Below, piece after piece: positions 12,624 to 23,247 of a stretch of DNA of 64,000 bases. This stretch comes from Rhizoclosmatium globosum. Lineage: Eukaryota; Chytridiomycota; Chytridiomycetes; Chytridiales; Chytriomycetaceae. Numbering within the stretch: the first letter of the stretch is position 1; every line of letters begins with the position of its first letter. The translations under genes were made by a program, and so were the position numbers. Where the stretch lies: assembly GCA_002104985.1 (NCBI GenBank), contig MCGO01000088.1:1-64000 (forward strand), written 5' to 3'. The notes beneath the pieces are model-generated. The model worked only from the letters and a program-made list of their open reading frames with translations. It was not told the DNA's origin and searched no databases.

Positions 12624-15600
12624 CTAATTTACCCTCAGCCCACGGTATTCCTCCTTCAACAACGGAATCAACGCATCAACAGGAACACCCGCCATAGTAA
12701 TACTCCCCTTCGGATTCTGAATAACACCATCCCCATCCACGTCCACCTCAACCTTCACATCCCCACCACTCTCACCCCCTCGCAGCAGGCGCAACCACAT
12801 CCGAAACTACAACACCTCCTTCTTAAGTCCATCAGGCTCATCCCGCGACAACTCCATCTTCTCCAAAAACCTCGGCGTAACCTTCAACAAATCCGCTTTA
12901 ATCACCATCCCCGTCGCCGACTCCAAACTCTTTGTGATCTTGCGGACACGTTTGGGGATCTCCCTGATAACCCCGCGAAGCTGTTGCGGCGTGAACCCGT
13001 TAAACGTCTCGTTCAATGCTTCGCCCATACGCTTCATTTCAGCGAGGGTTTGCTCAGCTGTCCCATGGTGGTCACGACAGCCTCGTCAGCGGCGAGGAGC
13101 TTTTTGAAGATGAGTTCGAATTGGGGCATGTCGGATTGCATGTATGCTTGCTTTTTGTCGAACCAGGTGTCCCAGAGTTTTCGGGCTTCGAGGGACTTTT
13201 CTTTTCCCGGGGGTTCTGGGTCGGTGAATTTGGGGGTTTGTTTGGGGAAGTGGCGGGTTTTAGGAGGGCTATTGTGTCGGTTGTGTGTTTTCCGGTGTCG
13301 GCGTCGTATCGGTACATGTGGACGCGGGCGACGATTCCTTTGTTGGCGTCGTTTGCGTCGTCCGTGTTGAAGGCTTCAATTAGTTCTTGCTCGTATACGT
13401 CTTTGAGTTCTATGTAGGTTGTGACTTCCATTTCTGCCAGACGGTGCAAGGTTTCTTGGCTTTCCCAATGGCAGGATTAATCACTCGAACACCATCCACC
13501 CACTTTCGTCGAATCAGCAAAAAGATGAAACTTCGAACTGTGCGAGAGTTTTTGGCGAGACGGTCAAGAAGATCTTCAACGTTTCCATTCGGGGCTTCCA
13601 TGAACCCAAGAAGTTCGATAAAGAGTTCCTGCTTTTCAGCTTCAAGCGCAAGCTGCTTCTGTTCAGCCGTGAGTCCGGAGCAGCCGCGGGTTCAGAGATA
13701 ACAGGCTTCTCGACCGGGGAGCACGTTTTTTGAGGCGGTTTCGAAGGTTCGGGTCTTTGAGCGCGTTCATGAGGTCGGCTTGGAAGTCACCAGTTGGTTT
13801 CGGTGGAGTGTAAGCTTGAGCGGGTGCACCTGGGGGGGAGGTGGCATTGGCGGACCACTGCCTGGAGGTGGAGGAGGGGGTGGTGGCCCTGTTTTCAATA
13901 ATGAGCACAATAATATTATAAATTTAGCAGACACAATTACCTCCAGAGAATGATGGAGCCATAGGTGGAGGCGGTGGCGGCGGAGGTGCGCCAGAGCTGG
14001 GTGAGAACGTCATTTGGGAGGAGGAGGAGGGGAGGGGAGGACCTGATTGGGTCGTTTGCCGTAAGCAAATAGCCAAGCTCAAAGACTCTTACCGCCAGAC
14101 GGCGTTAAAGCCATTGGAGGAGGTGGTGGAGGAGGAGGGGGAGGGCCTGAAGAACGTGATAAGAAACAACCAAAAACCAAACTAAACTAACCACTAGAAG
14201 TGTCAGTGCCATCGGAGGAGGAGGCGGAGGAGGAGGAGGCGGCGGCAACGACGCAGCAGTAACTTCCGATTCCTCTTCTTGAATACTTTCAACAGCTGGT
14301 GGAACAATCGCTGCAAGAGCTTTCACATCACTCTCCGCAAGCCAACCCGGTACAACAGGAATAGAGCTAGGCCGTCTCTGTTTTCCAGGTGGTAAAGGAA
14401 TCGCAGGCATCGGGATACTAGGTGGGAGTACAGGCTCAGGCTCAGGTTCAGGCTCAGGTTCTGGAGAAGTAAATCTCATTGCAACTTCAACGGCTTCTTC
14501 ATCCACTTCCGGTTCTTCATCGGATATGGAGTCAGGGTTCGCGAGTTGCAGGGTTTTGCGAGTGGACGAAAATGGAGTTGCAACTTGAGCGTCTGTGAGT
14601 GAGATGGATGGAACGGAAGGCACTATTTTTTTTGGTTTAGTGTATCAAATATTTGGTATGGAAGCGGCTGCGGACAAGGGGTCTGTTTATCGCCAAATCT
14701 CCATTCGCCGACTGCCCGCAAGATGTCAAAGTCCGAGCCCAACTAATAACTCCCCCCAAATCCCATACGTTCGTTCGATACATGCACTTTCGATGGAATC
14801 ACTATACTCACAAACATCCATGATCATACTAAACACGGAGGCACGTGTCAACCTCTTTGACAGATCCTTGCCAGCATTCGCAGGCGCCAGCTTTGATTCT
14901 TCAGCGACCGTAGAAGAAGAGGAAGTAGACGAAACGTCCCATGAAGATTCCACGACGACATCAGATTCAGATTGAGAACCGAAAGGATTCAAAACGACAA
15001 ACGCGGATGCAGAGGAAGGAGCCAGGGTCGTGGCCGAAGTAACCGAAGACACGGATACAATAGAAGAAGAAGAATCTGAGCGATCGAGGGGAGTTGGCGA
15101 AGAAGTGCGTTGAGTCGCAGCAGAATTCAAATCCGCAGCCTCGGCCGCCTCTTTCTTCTTTTCCAGGGCAGCCACGAGAGAATCCAAGTCCTGGACGTGA
15201 TTCGCCATTGCGGACATTCGAATTCGCGATGAGAATCTGTTCATTGAGCGGGCCGATCGTCTGTTTGAGGCTGAGGAAGGTGTCAAGGGGGTGGCTGGTG
15301 TGGTTGCGATTTCTTGAAAAGCAGCATCATTTTCTGAATCAGGGTCCACACCATCGCCTGAATCACGGTATCGATCTGGATTCAGCCTCCGTGCCCTGTT
15401 GAGTTCGTCTTGGGTGACTGGATTTGCAGTGAATGCGTGGATGAAGGAGGGAGGGATGGCAGCCACTTCGTCTTCTGTGATTGCATAGAGAATCTGATGT
15501 GATGTTATAGATAGAAAGAAGAAAGAGAGGAGAGGAACACACCTTGTCTTGTTTGCAGACTTCAAAGACAAGAGCGTCTTCGTGGGCAACAACTCCGTTT

Positions 15601-16144
15601 CCAGTTCGAGCGGCAACAAGGACAACCCGTTGCTCCTCTCCACTTGAATACGAATACGAAGAGGCAGCAAGCATCAGATCCGCAGCAACTTCGAGCGCCC
15701 AGTCGATTGTTGATTCAACACCGGCCTTGACCTGTTTCGCAGAGTTGATTGATTCGATGAGTAGTTGTAAGTTGGGCACGGCACAAACAAGAACCAAACC
15801 ACAAATGTCCCCTTCGACGTCACAAGAACAATCTCTTTTTGAAGCACAAGCGGCGCAAGTCCGAGCCGCGTCCGAGACACGCCCGCCGTGGGTACTGCCG
15901 CCGTCACGGATGGCCGCCGACTTGTCGACTTGGTCCGCACGAGTCCGGCATCGAAGCCGACGACAACGACGACGATGGCAACGGTGGCGCCTTCGACGTG
16001 CTCCGCGATCGTGATCGGATGCTGCTTCCAGGTGGGCCGCGTGAGGCGGATCGTGCCGTGCGGGCCGTCGATGACATGGCGAATTTGAAGACAGAGAAAT
16101 TGAAAGGGTGAATGTTCTACAGAAGAGATTGCTTTGCAACTCAT
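12624..16144 (-). CDS. proline-rich FH1-like protein
   Basis: Multi-exon minus-strand gene. The N-terminal part includes LIESINSAKQVKAGVESTID and VVLVAARTGNGVVAHEDALVF. A Ser/Thr-rich low-complexity region follows (about 14800-15480), then SPEPEPEPEPEP, then several exons each encoding a run of 7-10 prolines ending in MALT or MAPS (13830-14260), like the FH1 region of formins and WASP-family actin regulators. The C-terminal part has LLGFMEAPNGNVEDLLDRL, EARKLWDTWFDKKQAYMQ and LNETFNGFTPQQLRGVIRE, ending with DALIPLLKEEYRGLRVN. I do not recognise a canonical FH2 or WH2 domain, so the actin link is inference from composition. Apparent frameshifts near 13450 and 13230, and an unclear 5' end, prevent an exact model. 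Confidence 0.6.
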
Positions 16145-16271
16145 GGCCTCTTACTCTTAAAGTGCCTGCAATCACACCAAAACACCATTTCTACGTCCTA
16201 CTAGCGCATTTTGAGTCTGCAAAGCTGTAAATTATACGAACGAGGGTCAGGGATGGCCAGGAGAGTGCGTG

Positions 16272-16344
16272 TGTTTCTTAGTGTAGGGGTCATCACGTTC
16301 CCTTCACACGGGAGAGGCCGCGAGTTCGATCCTCGCAGAAACCA
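16272..16344 (+). tRNA. tRNA-Val(CAC)
   Basis: Folds as a cloverleaf: acceptor strand GTTTCT pairs with AGAAAC, TAGTGTAGGGG matches the A box region, the anticodon stem TTCCC/GGGAG encloses loop TTCACAC (anticodon CAC, Val), and T arm GCGAG-TTCGATC-CTCGC carries the B box. The sequence resembles eukaryotic valine tRNAs. The terminal 1:72 pair is a T-C mismatch in this reading, so the exact 5' nucleotide is uncertain and a degraded copy cannot be excluded. Confidence 0.8.
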
Positions 16345-16923
16345 TGTTTTGCATGTGACCTGGAAAGGAAGGGGGTGGTGGTTTCGTTGATGTTCAGAGG
16401 AGTCCTGGACGCGGCCGTCGAAGGAACGGAAGGCCCACCTGGTCCTTACTATCGGAATGTGCAGACTTCCGTACAGATTCATTAGGTTCACTTGCGTTCA
16501 CAGTGTCTTCCTTTCACTGGGATTGCATCCAATACCGACGCCTTCAACTTTGACGTGAGAAGCCCTAACCGGCATTCCAAAACAGTTCATCTGCGAAGCA
16601 TCGAATGAAATACTCACCATTTTGTAAAGGGCCTGAAAAGTTTCTCCTTCACTCAAACAAGGGGCGCCTGGACTCATACATTTACTCAAAAGAATCAACA
16701 ATGATGAGCGTAAGCACAGTGCCTCTCTCCATTTTGTTTCGAGCGAATTCAAGCCTCTGAATGTGTGTATGAAGAAAGCGCTGACGAGCCTGTATGAAGA
16801 GAATTCATTCTTAATTTATCACGGTCGATTGATGGCTTCTCATGGTTTAGTTGTATGAATGTGCAGCATGAGTATTATTCCTCACGTTTTTAGCTCATAA
16901 TGCTCTAAACGTTTTTGCCATCT
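16345..16923. other. intergenic between tRNA-Val and tRNA-His
   Basis: About 580 bp. Short minus-strand frames (16201-16752) have no recognisable content and one crosses the tRNA. Nothing else supported. Confidence 0.5.
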
Positions 16924-16995
16924 GCATACCTCGTATAACGGTTAGTACAGCTCGTTGTGGCCGAGCAAATCCAGGTTCGATTCCTGGGGTGTGCA
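16924..16995 (+). tRNA. tRNA-His(GTG)
   Basis: Complete cloverleaf: acceptor GCATACC/GGTGTGC (one wobble pair), anticodon stem GCTCG/CGAGC around TTGTGGC (anticodon GTG), T arm CCAGG-TTCGATT-CCTGG. A T run shortly downstream (from about 16998) can act as a Pol III terminator. An identical copy lies at 47247-47318 on the minus strand. Confidence 0.97.
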
Positions 16996-17317
16996 TTCAT
17001 TTTTTTTAAGGAGTTTTTTGGTTTACTGTTAATCAACCCTCAAGTTGTAGATAAATTAATTGTTGATTATCCAGCTTTCTTACTTACATATGGAGTTGGA
17101 ATCGTGTGAGCGTCACTTTCAGTGTCAGATAATGAGTATTGAATCTGATTGTTGCATTCCGTTCATTATTCTGTTCATTTCGTTGATTTACTGTTTTGTT
17201 GTCCGGTTACAACATGGTTGAGTGGCTGTGTAAGCCCCAGGCAAATCCCAGGCTCAATCCAGGAATCTAGTTGGACATTGTCACTTTTACCTCTTTTCTC
17301 TCCAATACTAAGCAGCC

Positions 17318-18719
17318 ATGATTGCCAACTTGGTTATCATATTGTTGACGTCGGCCGTGGCGTTGGCGGAGGTGATCGTAGTATGTGCTGGCGCCCAAGA
17401 TGTGCTTCCAACGACCATCTTACCGCTTCTCGACGTCAAAGTCAGCAATACTGTTACCACAGCTGCTATTTCTCACGTGCTAATAGTGAACTATACAAAA
17501 AACAAGCGTTTAAATTCGATTGTGGCAAGTTGCTTGGAACAGTTACAAACACAGGCGGTACTTGCAGCTTCATGCTGGATCTTTTGCAATGCGCCGGCAC
17601 AAAGTAATATCTTCAGTTCGTATTACTTTCTCAATCTAATCATGTGGTTCAGAGTCAAGTTCGTGTCATACATTGACTCCGATCCCACCAGTCAAACGAC
17701 CGAGTCCTACTTCACAGTTTCTTTGACCGGAACTGCCTCCACCAGTTTGACCACGATTCAAAACGAAGTAGCTACTCCAAAGATTGTCAAGATGGTTCAA
17801 AGTCCTTCTGCGGAAACACCCTCCAAATCGATCTTACAGTCGACTTGGTCAACGCAAATATCGCCGGAAACAAGTATTACCGTGAAGGCGCTCCAATTCT
17901 CAACGATAATTATGTTGTACCTTTGACGACATCCAACAACTTGATCACATTGTCTGGCTTGAAGTGTGGCAGCGGCGCTGTAACGATTCCATTCAACATC
18001 TTTTCATGTCCATCTAACGTTTCGGGATCGGACATTAAATCTGGAGGCGTCTGTACAACCAAAACACACAATCGTTGGTCGTTGCTCCAAGTGGAAGCAC
18101 AGGATCCGACTGTTTCACTGTTTCCATCGTCAAAACATACGATTAAACTATTACCCAAAACGTGATTGTTGGTGGCGATATCCAACTTCAACTTGGAACA
18201 AACGACACAACACTCCAAAGCTTATGTCAGCAAAGTTACGGTTTCAAGCGGCTCTGCGACAGTCGAGTTGGACACAACTTGTTTCAAAGACGCAAATGGG
18301 GTTGGAATGTTGGTGGATTGAGTGTTTCTGGGGAGATTTGATGGAATTCCATTTGGGTTCTGGAGCGTTCCCAACATCTGGAACTAAAGTCTCGTGTGCA
18401 TCTCCATCACAATTGGGGATTTTCAACGCGGGTGTTTACTCTGTTACAGTCGATTATTCTAGTTCTTTAATTGGACGTCGTGCGGATGGAACTGAATTCG
18501 ATAACACTGTTCATGCCAATCGACTTTCGATTTGAATGTTTCCAACCCATCTACTGGTGTCAGTACAACTGTGATTTACGCGTCCGTAATTGGCGGTGTT
18601 GCTTTTGTCGCTCTCGCTGCTGTGTTGGAACTGTGGTCTACAAGCGTCGTCGTTCCTCAAAGAAGAGTGAAATGGAATCTGAACAGTTGGTTGACGAAGC
18701 TGCATTCGTTCGTGCTTGA
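17318..18719 (+). pseudogene. secreted SCxGDANG-family protein, copy 2 (several frame breaks)
   Basis: Paralogue of the genes at 10.7 and 22.9 kb. It starts with a signal-like MIANLVIILLTSAVALAEV; then the homology moves between frames: NDNYVVPLTTSN, ITLSGLKCGSGAV, TTCFKDANG (equivalent of SSCFGDANG), FNAGVYSVTVDYSS with GRRADGTEFD, and a C-terminal transmembrane helix VIYASVIGGVAFVALAAV with a basic RRRSSKK tail ending DEAAFVRA. Because pieces lie in different frames with no obvious introns at each switch, the copy is either decaying or affected by sequence indels like its neighbours. Confidence 0.65.
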
Positions 18720-18920
18720 AATGGTTCATTTGCTTTTATATCTTTTATTTCTTCATCCACTTCTGTCTTTTCTGGTTGAAATAAATTCATATTTCGTCCA
18801 AGTCCGCAAATCCAAACCACGTTGCTTGATTGCTGGTGGCCCACGAAATTCAACAAACACTTTAGTATAAATTGGTTGACAAAGCCAAATTACGTCAGCA
18901 CAAAAACAAACACCAAAAGA

Positions 18921-19913
18921 ATGAAGGCCTTCATCATCAAGCAATACGGTGCTCCCCACGAAGCCCTCTCCCTAGTCGACCTCCCTCTACCAACACCCAA
19001 AGAAAACGAAGTAACCGTCCGTGTGCACGCGGTCAGCCTCAACGCCCTTGACTGGCACCTCACCCGCGGCGATCCCTACATCGTGCGCTTCCTCACCGGC
19101 TTCACCCGCCCCAAACGCGACAACTGGGTCGCAGGCTCAGGGTTCGCAGGAACCGTCGAATCCATCGGCGCTTCCGTGACAACATTCAAAGTCGGTGATG
19201 AAGTCATGGCCGATCCGGGCGTCGATTTGGGCGGGCTGGCTGAAGTCGCCGTTGTTTCGCACAAGGATCTTTGCTTGAAGCCGGCGAATGTTCGTTTGCG
19301 GAGGCGGCGGCGGTGGGTGTGTCAGCCACGACGGCGTTCCAAGCGCTGCATGATGTGGCGAAGGTACAAGCGGGGCAGAAGGTGTTGGTGAATGGAGCGT
19401 CTGGGGTGTTGGTACTGCTGCGATTCAGATTGCTAAGGCGGCAGGGGCTCAGGTTACGGCTGTGTGCAGTGCAAGGAATATTGATCTCGTGAAGTCTCTT
19501 GGCGCTGACTATGCGATTGACTATGCTCAGGAAAACTTTACTCAGCTTGGAACGTGTATGATATTATTATTGATAATGTGGGCACACAATCTGAGACGGA
19601 TTGTTGTAAAGTGTTGTCACCAGAGGGTGTTATTGTCCAAGTCGGATCTCTGTCACCAAAAGGTACTTTGACAAATGGACTTCTGAGTGGTGCTGTAGCT
19701 GGTTTATTCACCCAGAAGCAGAAGGGGCAACGAATTGAGGGAATCATGGCTAAGGCTGGAGGAAAATGTTTGGAACAAATCAAGCCACTATTGGAGCAAG
19801 GTGCTTTAAAACCTCCAATCTTCAAGACATTTACCTTTGAGCAAGCTCCGGATGCATTAGTCTTGCAAGAAGAAGGTCACGTTGCTGGGAAGATTGTTAT
19901 CACTGTGCTTTGA
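18921..19913 (+). CDS. MDR-family NAD(P)-dependent oxidoreductase (apparent frameshifts)
   Basis: Zinc-independent medium-chain dehydrogenase/reductase, quinone-oxidoreductase or reticulon-4-interacting-protein-like. N-terminal GroES-like fold: MKAFIIKQYGAPHEALSLVD, VHAVSLNALDWHLTRGDP, GSGFAGTVESIG and FKVGDEVMA. The Rossmann part reads FAEAAAVGVSATTAFQALHD, KVLVNGASG(G), VTAVCSARNIDLVKSLGADY, YDIIIDNVGTQ, VIVQVGSLSPKG, ending FEQAPDALVLQEEGHVAGKI. The frame must change near 19290, 19405 and 19555, each explained by one or two missing bases (two of them in short T or G runs). There are no catalytic zinc ligands, so reduction of quinones or enones is the likely chemistry; the substrate is unknown. 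Confidence 0.85.
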
Positions 19914-20015
19914 ATGCAGGGAGGGAAACTACATTATATTACAAAATAGAAAACGTATATTTGACATAAATGTAACACTCTGAAATATACAAACAGTAAA
20001 TGTTACAACAAATAG

Positions 20016-20909
20016 TCATTTCAGATCCTCCACGAAAAAGAATGGGCTAGCGCCTTCCACAGGTTTCAAAGCACCCGCATATCCCAAAACACCACTCTTT
20101 CTCGGCTTAATCACATGCACGCCCTGCTTCTTGAGCTGTACGCGTCGATTCTGAAACCAAAAGCGAACTTGAGTGCTTGTCAGGCCCAATTTGGCTGCAA
20201 TAGCTTCACGCAATTCCACAGATGGGAATGGGGAAGCAGAGAATACTGCGTTGAGAAGAGCGACTTCGCTGTCGGACGCGCGGAATCTGTCGGTTCGTGT
20301 GTATTCCTTGCTTTTGGGGTTACGGTGGCGGCGAGTTTGCGGAATGACGGGGAAAGTTGTGAGGATTTCGAAGCCTTGCTCGTCTTCTGTTTTGTTGTTG
20401 TTGAAGTCGGTGGAGGTTGGAGTTGAGGCTGGAGTTGGGGAAGGGTAGCCGCTTGACGTGGCTGGAGTCGGAGTGTCCCTTGGAGTGTTGGCAGAGGACA
20501 CTGTTGTGATAGAAGGAGAAGAAAAGTTGTTTGGAGTGAAGTGTTGGTACTGTGGCTGAAAGTTGAACTGGATCGGTGCTATTGGTTGCAACACAGGCTG
20601 CTTATTAAAGATTGATTGAGGAACAAATGGCGGAGAAAGCGATGCAAAGAATGCGTCAATGCCCAAGTTTGTTGGTGGCTGAAGTGGCATTGGTCCTGAC
20701 GTAAGTGGCGTAGATAGCAGTGTGTTGGTCCCTGGAAGTCGTGGTTTGCTGCACGAGCGGCTTCTCTGAAAATGGGTTCGCGCTGTAAAACGGAGCGAAG
20801 GATTCAAAGTTGTTTGCATCTGACCAAAGATGCTGAGATAAAGCGCAAGTGTTTGCTGGTCCTGAATGCTCGTCAAAAGGTCCAAATCGCTGTTGCTATT
20901 ATTGTTCAT
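20016..20909 (-). CDS. homeodomain transcription factor
   Basis: 297 residues in one open frame. A Gln/Pro/Ser-rich N-terminal region is followed by a homeodomain at about residues 190-255: a basic arm (RRHRNPKSKEYTRTDRFR), helix 1-2 region VALLNAVFSASPFPSVELRE and recognition helix LTSTQVRFWFQNRRVQLKK, with the invariant W, F, N and R. It has typical spacing without a TALE insertion. The rest is low complexity and presumably an activation or repression region. Target genes cannot be inferred. Upstream (20910-21300) is intergenic. Confidence 0.93.
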   Translation of the reverse strand: MNNNSNSDLDLLTSIQDQQTLALYLSIFGQMQTTLNPSLRFTARTHFQRSRSCSKPRLPGTNTLLSTPLTSGPMPLQPPTNLGIDAFFASLSPPFVPQSIFNKQPVLQPIAPIQFNFQPQYQHFTPNNFSSPSITTVSSANTPRDTPTPATSSGYPSPTPASTPTSTDFNNNKTEDEQGFEILTTFPVIPQTRRHRNPKSKEYTRTDRFRASDSEVALLNAVFSASPFPSVELREAIAAKLGLTSTQVRFWFQNRRVQLKKQGVHVIKPRKSGVLGYAGALKPVEGASPFFFVEDLK

Positions 20910-21290
20910 GTTGGGTCAACTTTGGTAAGGTGGAGGAGCACGTTTCCGGAAGGCTTTTGGGAGGCTGGGTCCTTATTTATGTTCCGGAACGGCAGGAAAA
21001 AGCTACCATCTCCAAATGAAGATACTCTTTCCTGTATTTGAACTCTTTCACCTCGAATTTCAACTTGAAATCACCAGTTTCGAACCATGATGAGTTGAAA
21101 TCCGCCTGCATTTCTCATCATTGAGCATGACTCACGCATCCCTGAAACAACCGTTCTCAGCCTCCACCCACAGCCCCCAACCACTTTTTCTTCTCCAGCC
21201 TCCGCTCAGCCAGGTAATCAGTTCAAGCTTTTGATTCGGCAGAAAAACTTAAAGATGTCATTGATAACAAGGATGTTTATTGATATGGCC
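20910..21290. other. intergenic region upstream of homeodomain gene
   Basis: About 380 bp, presumably the promoter of the homeodomain gene on the left and the 3' flank of the surface-protein gene on the right. No gene seen. Confidence 0.5.
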
Positions 21291-21327
21291 CCTTCATTAC
21301 AAATGAGACCAACAAAAGACACAGTCT

Positions 21328-22950
21328 TCAAAGAACGAATAGGAAACCGAAAGCCAAAATTCCAGACAAAGAAACAATGAACCCAGAGTTGATACGGAAA
21401 CCAATAACCGTTTTGTAATCATTAGGACCACGACGACGAGTCGCCTTGTTGTAGTAGATTGTAACCTCGTACTTGTCTTCAGAAGCCGAGAAAATAGACA
21501 ACGGAGCATTCGCAGAACAAGAAGAAGGAGGCAAGAACAACGGATTGCTTCCAGTATACAACGAAATCTTGTCTCCATGATCAACTGGAGGCAAGTTCCC
21601 CTTATTTGCTCCGTTCGCGTCTCCATAACAGCTTGCTGGCAAGGTGACAGTGTCTGGCCCGTTCGTAATCGTTATACCCGTCACGTACACCTTGGGGAAG
21701 TATTCAAATCACCCAACCTGAACACAACCGTTTTGTCCAAAGGGATATCTTCTAGGTCCAAACCATTGTCAAGCGTCACAGCTAGGTTCTGTGGGAGCGA
21801 ACACCCAGTAACGTCAGAGGACGTGAGTGTGAAACTTGATTCCTTTTGAGGTGTGCAGTTGGAAGAATTTGGGACGAACGTTGAAGCAGTCTGAGCACAA
21901 GAGAATACATTGATTGTGACTGTTGTATCGATTCCTTTCACACAACTCAATCCGTGAATCGTAAACGTATTGGCACCGTTACTGAAAGGAATCGCATCTG
22001 TTCCAGAATCCACACCAGAAATCGCAGTTCGGAAATATTTCATTCCAGTCAAAGTGTTTTGAAGTCCAATTTCGACATCTGCCATTGCTTTCGTTGCGTC
22101 CGTGTTGTCGACACTGAATGTGGAACGCGTGAGCGTCGCGGATCCAGTTTCAACATTGCATCCTTGGACGGCTCCAGATGTAAGAGTCACTGTCGATGAT
22201 TTCTGAATAGTGCATCCAGTCACACCGGATGCAGCATCAGAAGGCTTAATGGTCTGTAGACACGAAAAACGTTGATGTTGATGTTCTTGTTTGGTGAACA
22301 GTCCAATCCGTGAACAGTGAATGAATTTCCGATTGGAATAGCCGTGGATCCAGAATCGACAGATGGAATCGCAGCCCTGAAGTACACCATATTCGCAAGT
22401 CCGTTTGAAACTTTGAGGGTGACGTCGGCTTTGGACTTGGAAGCATCTTTATCATCGATTAGGTATTGAACTTTGTCGATAGATGCGACTCCAGTTTCTG
22501 TTTGAGTTGAAGTTGTGATTGGGGTCGAAGCTCGTCCAGTAATAACCAAGTTGAATGTCATTTCGGCTTGGAGTGTGTTTGCACTGGCAAATGTCGTCAA
22601 CTTGATTCTGTAAAGATTCATTAGTTGAAATAATATCCAGTGACTGCAGAAACTAACGTTGCAGGACAGTTGTCAAAGTTGATGGCGAATGAACAAGTTC
22701 CATCGGCTGCAATACTTGCTTCTCCAGGCTTCACGTTACCACAGGACAGCACAAACGATTGATCGGCAACGAGCACTTTACGGTCGATATAGAAGTTCAC
22801 ATTGGCGTCTTTTGTCGTAAACCATGGAAGGCTGATCTTGCTGGCGGTTGCGGCTGCCACTTCTCCATTACACAAAGACGCTTGGATAGTTACAGCATAA
22901 CTGTGACCAACAGTCAATGCAAGGACTGCGGCAAAGGCGGCCCAGTGCAT
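21328..22950 (-). CDS. secreted SCxGDANG-family protein, copy 3
   Basis: Starts with a signal peptide (MHWAAFAAVLALTVGHSYAV). Two repeated ectodomain units are visible, each with a pattern like YFRAAIPSVDSGSTAIPIGN then FTVHGLDC (22.22-22.5 kb) and YFRTAISGVDSGTDAIPFSN then FTIHGLSC (21.7-22.2 kb). The conserved block ASCYGDANG, PLSIFSASEDKYEVTIYYNK and RRRGPNDYK follows. Unlike copies 1 and 2 it ends directly in a hydrophobic tail (SGFIVSLSGILAFGFLFVL) with no basic cytosolic tail, so a GPI anchor is more likely than a transmembrane helix. An intron near 22621-22627 and frame changes near 22220 and 21690 need transcript data. Confidence 0.75.
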
Positions 22951-23247
22951 TTATTTCAGAATCGTAAAAGTGTTTGCAATTTGCAGCCAATTTGGAGCCT
23001 GGGATCAGCCTGGGTGAATAATGTCACACAAGTCTGTGTATAATTTCGAAGATAACTAATAACGATTATTGGAATCACTTGCTGCTCGTCAGGAAGTTTC
23101 TGACTGTCAAGTGTCCTGTCTTGTGTTGGCTTTGAAAGAGTGACATCTTTTCCCCTTTTTAATTTATACTTTGATGGCATATTTGTTCTTCTTGAATCCT
23201 CGTTTACCCTCATTTCTCTTTTGCTTATTAATTCTTTCGTTGATAAG

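Noticed and set aside
14105..14260. formin FH2 protein call for the proline-rich gene
   Set aside because: Polyproline FH1-like runs are present but I could not find the FH2 core motifs, so only the descriptive call is kept.
17200..17275. tRNA-like stretch (GGTTGAGTGGCTGTGTAAGC ... CAATCCAGG)
   Set aside because: No acceptor-stem pairing and no intact anticodon arm could be built; at most a decayed remnant.
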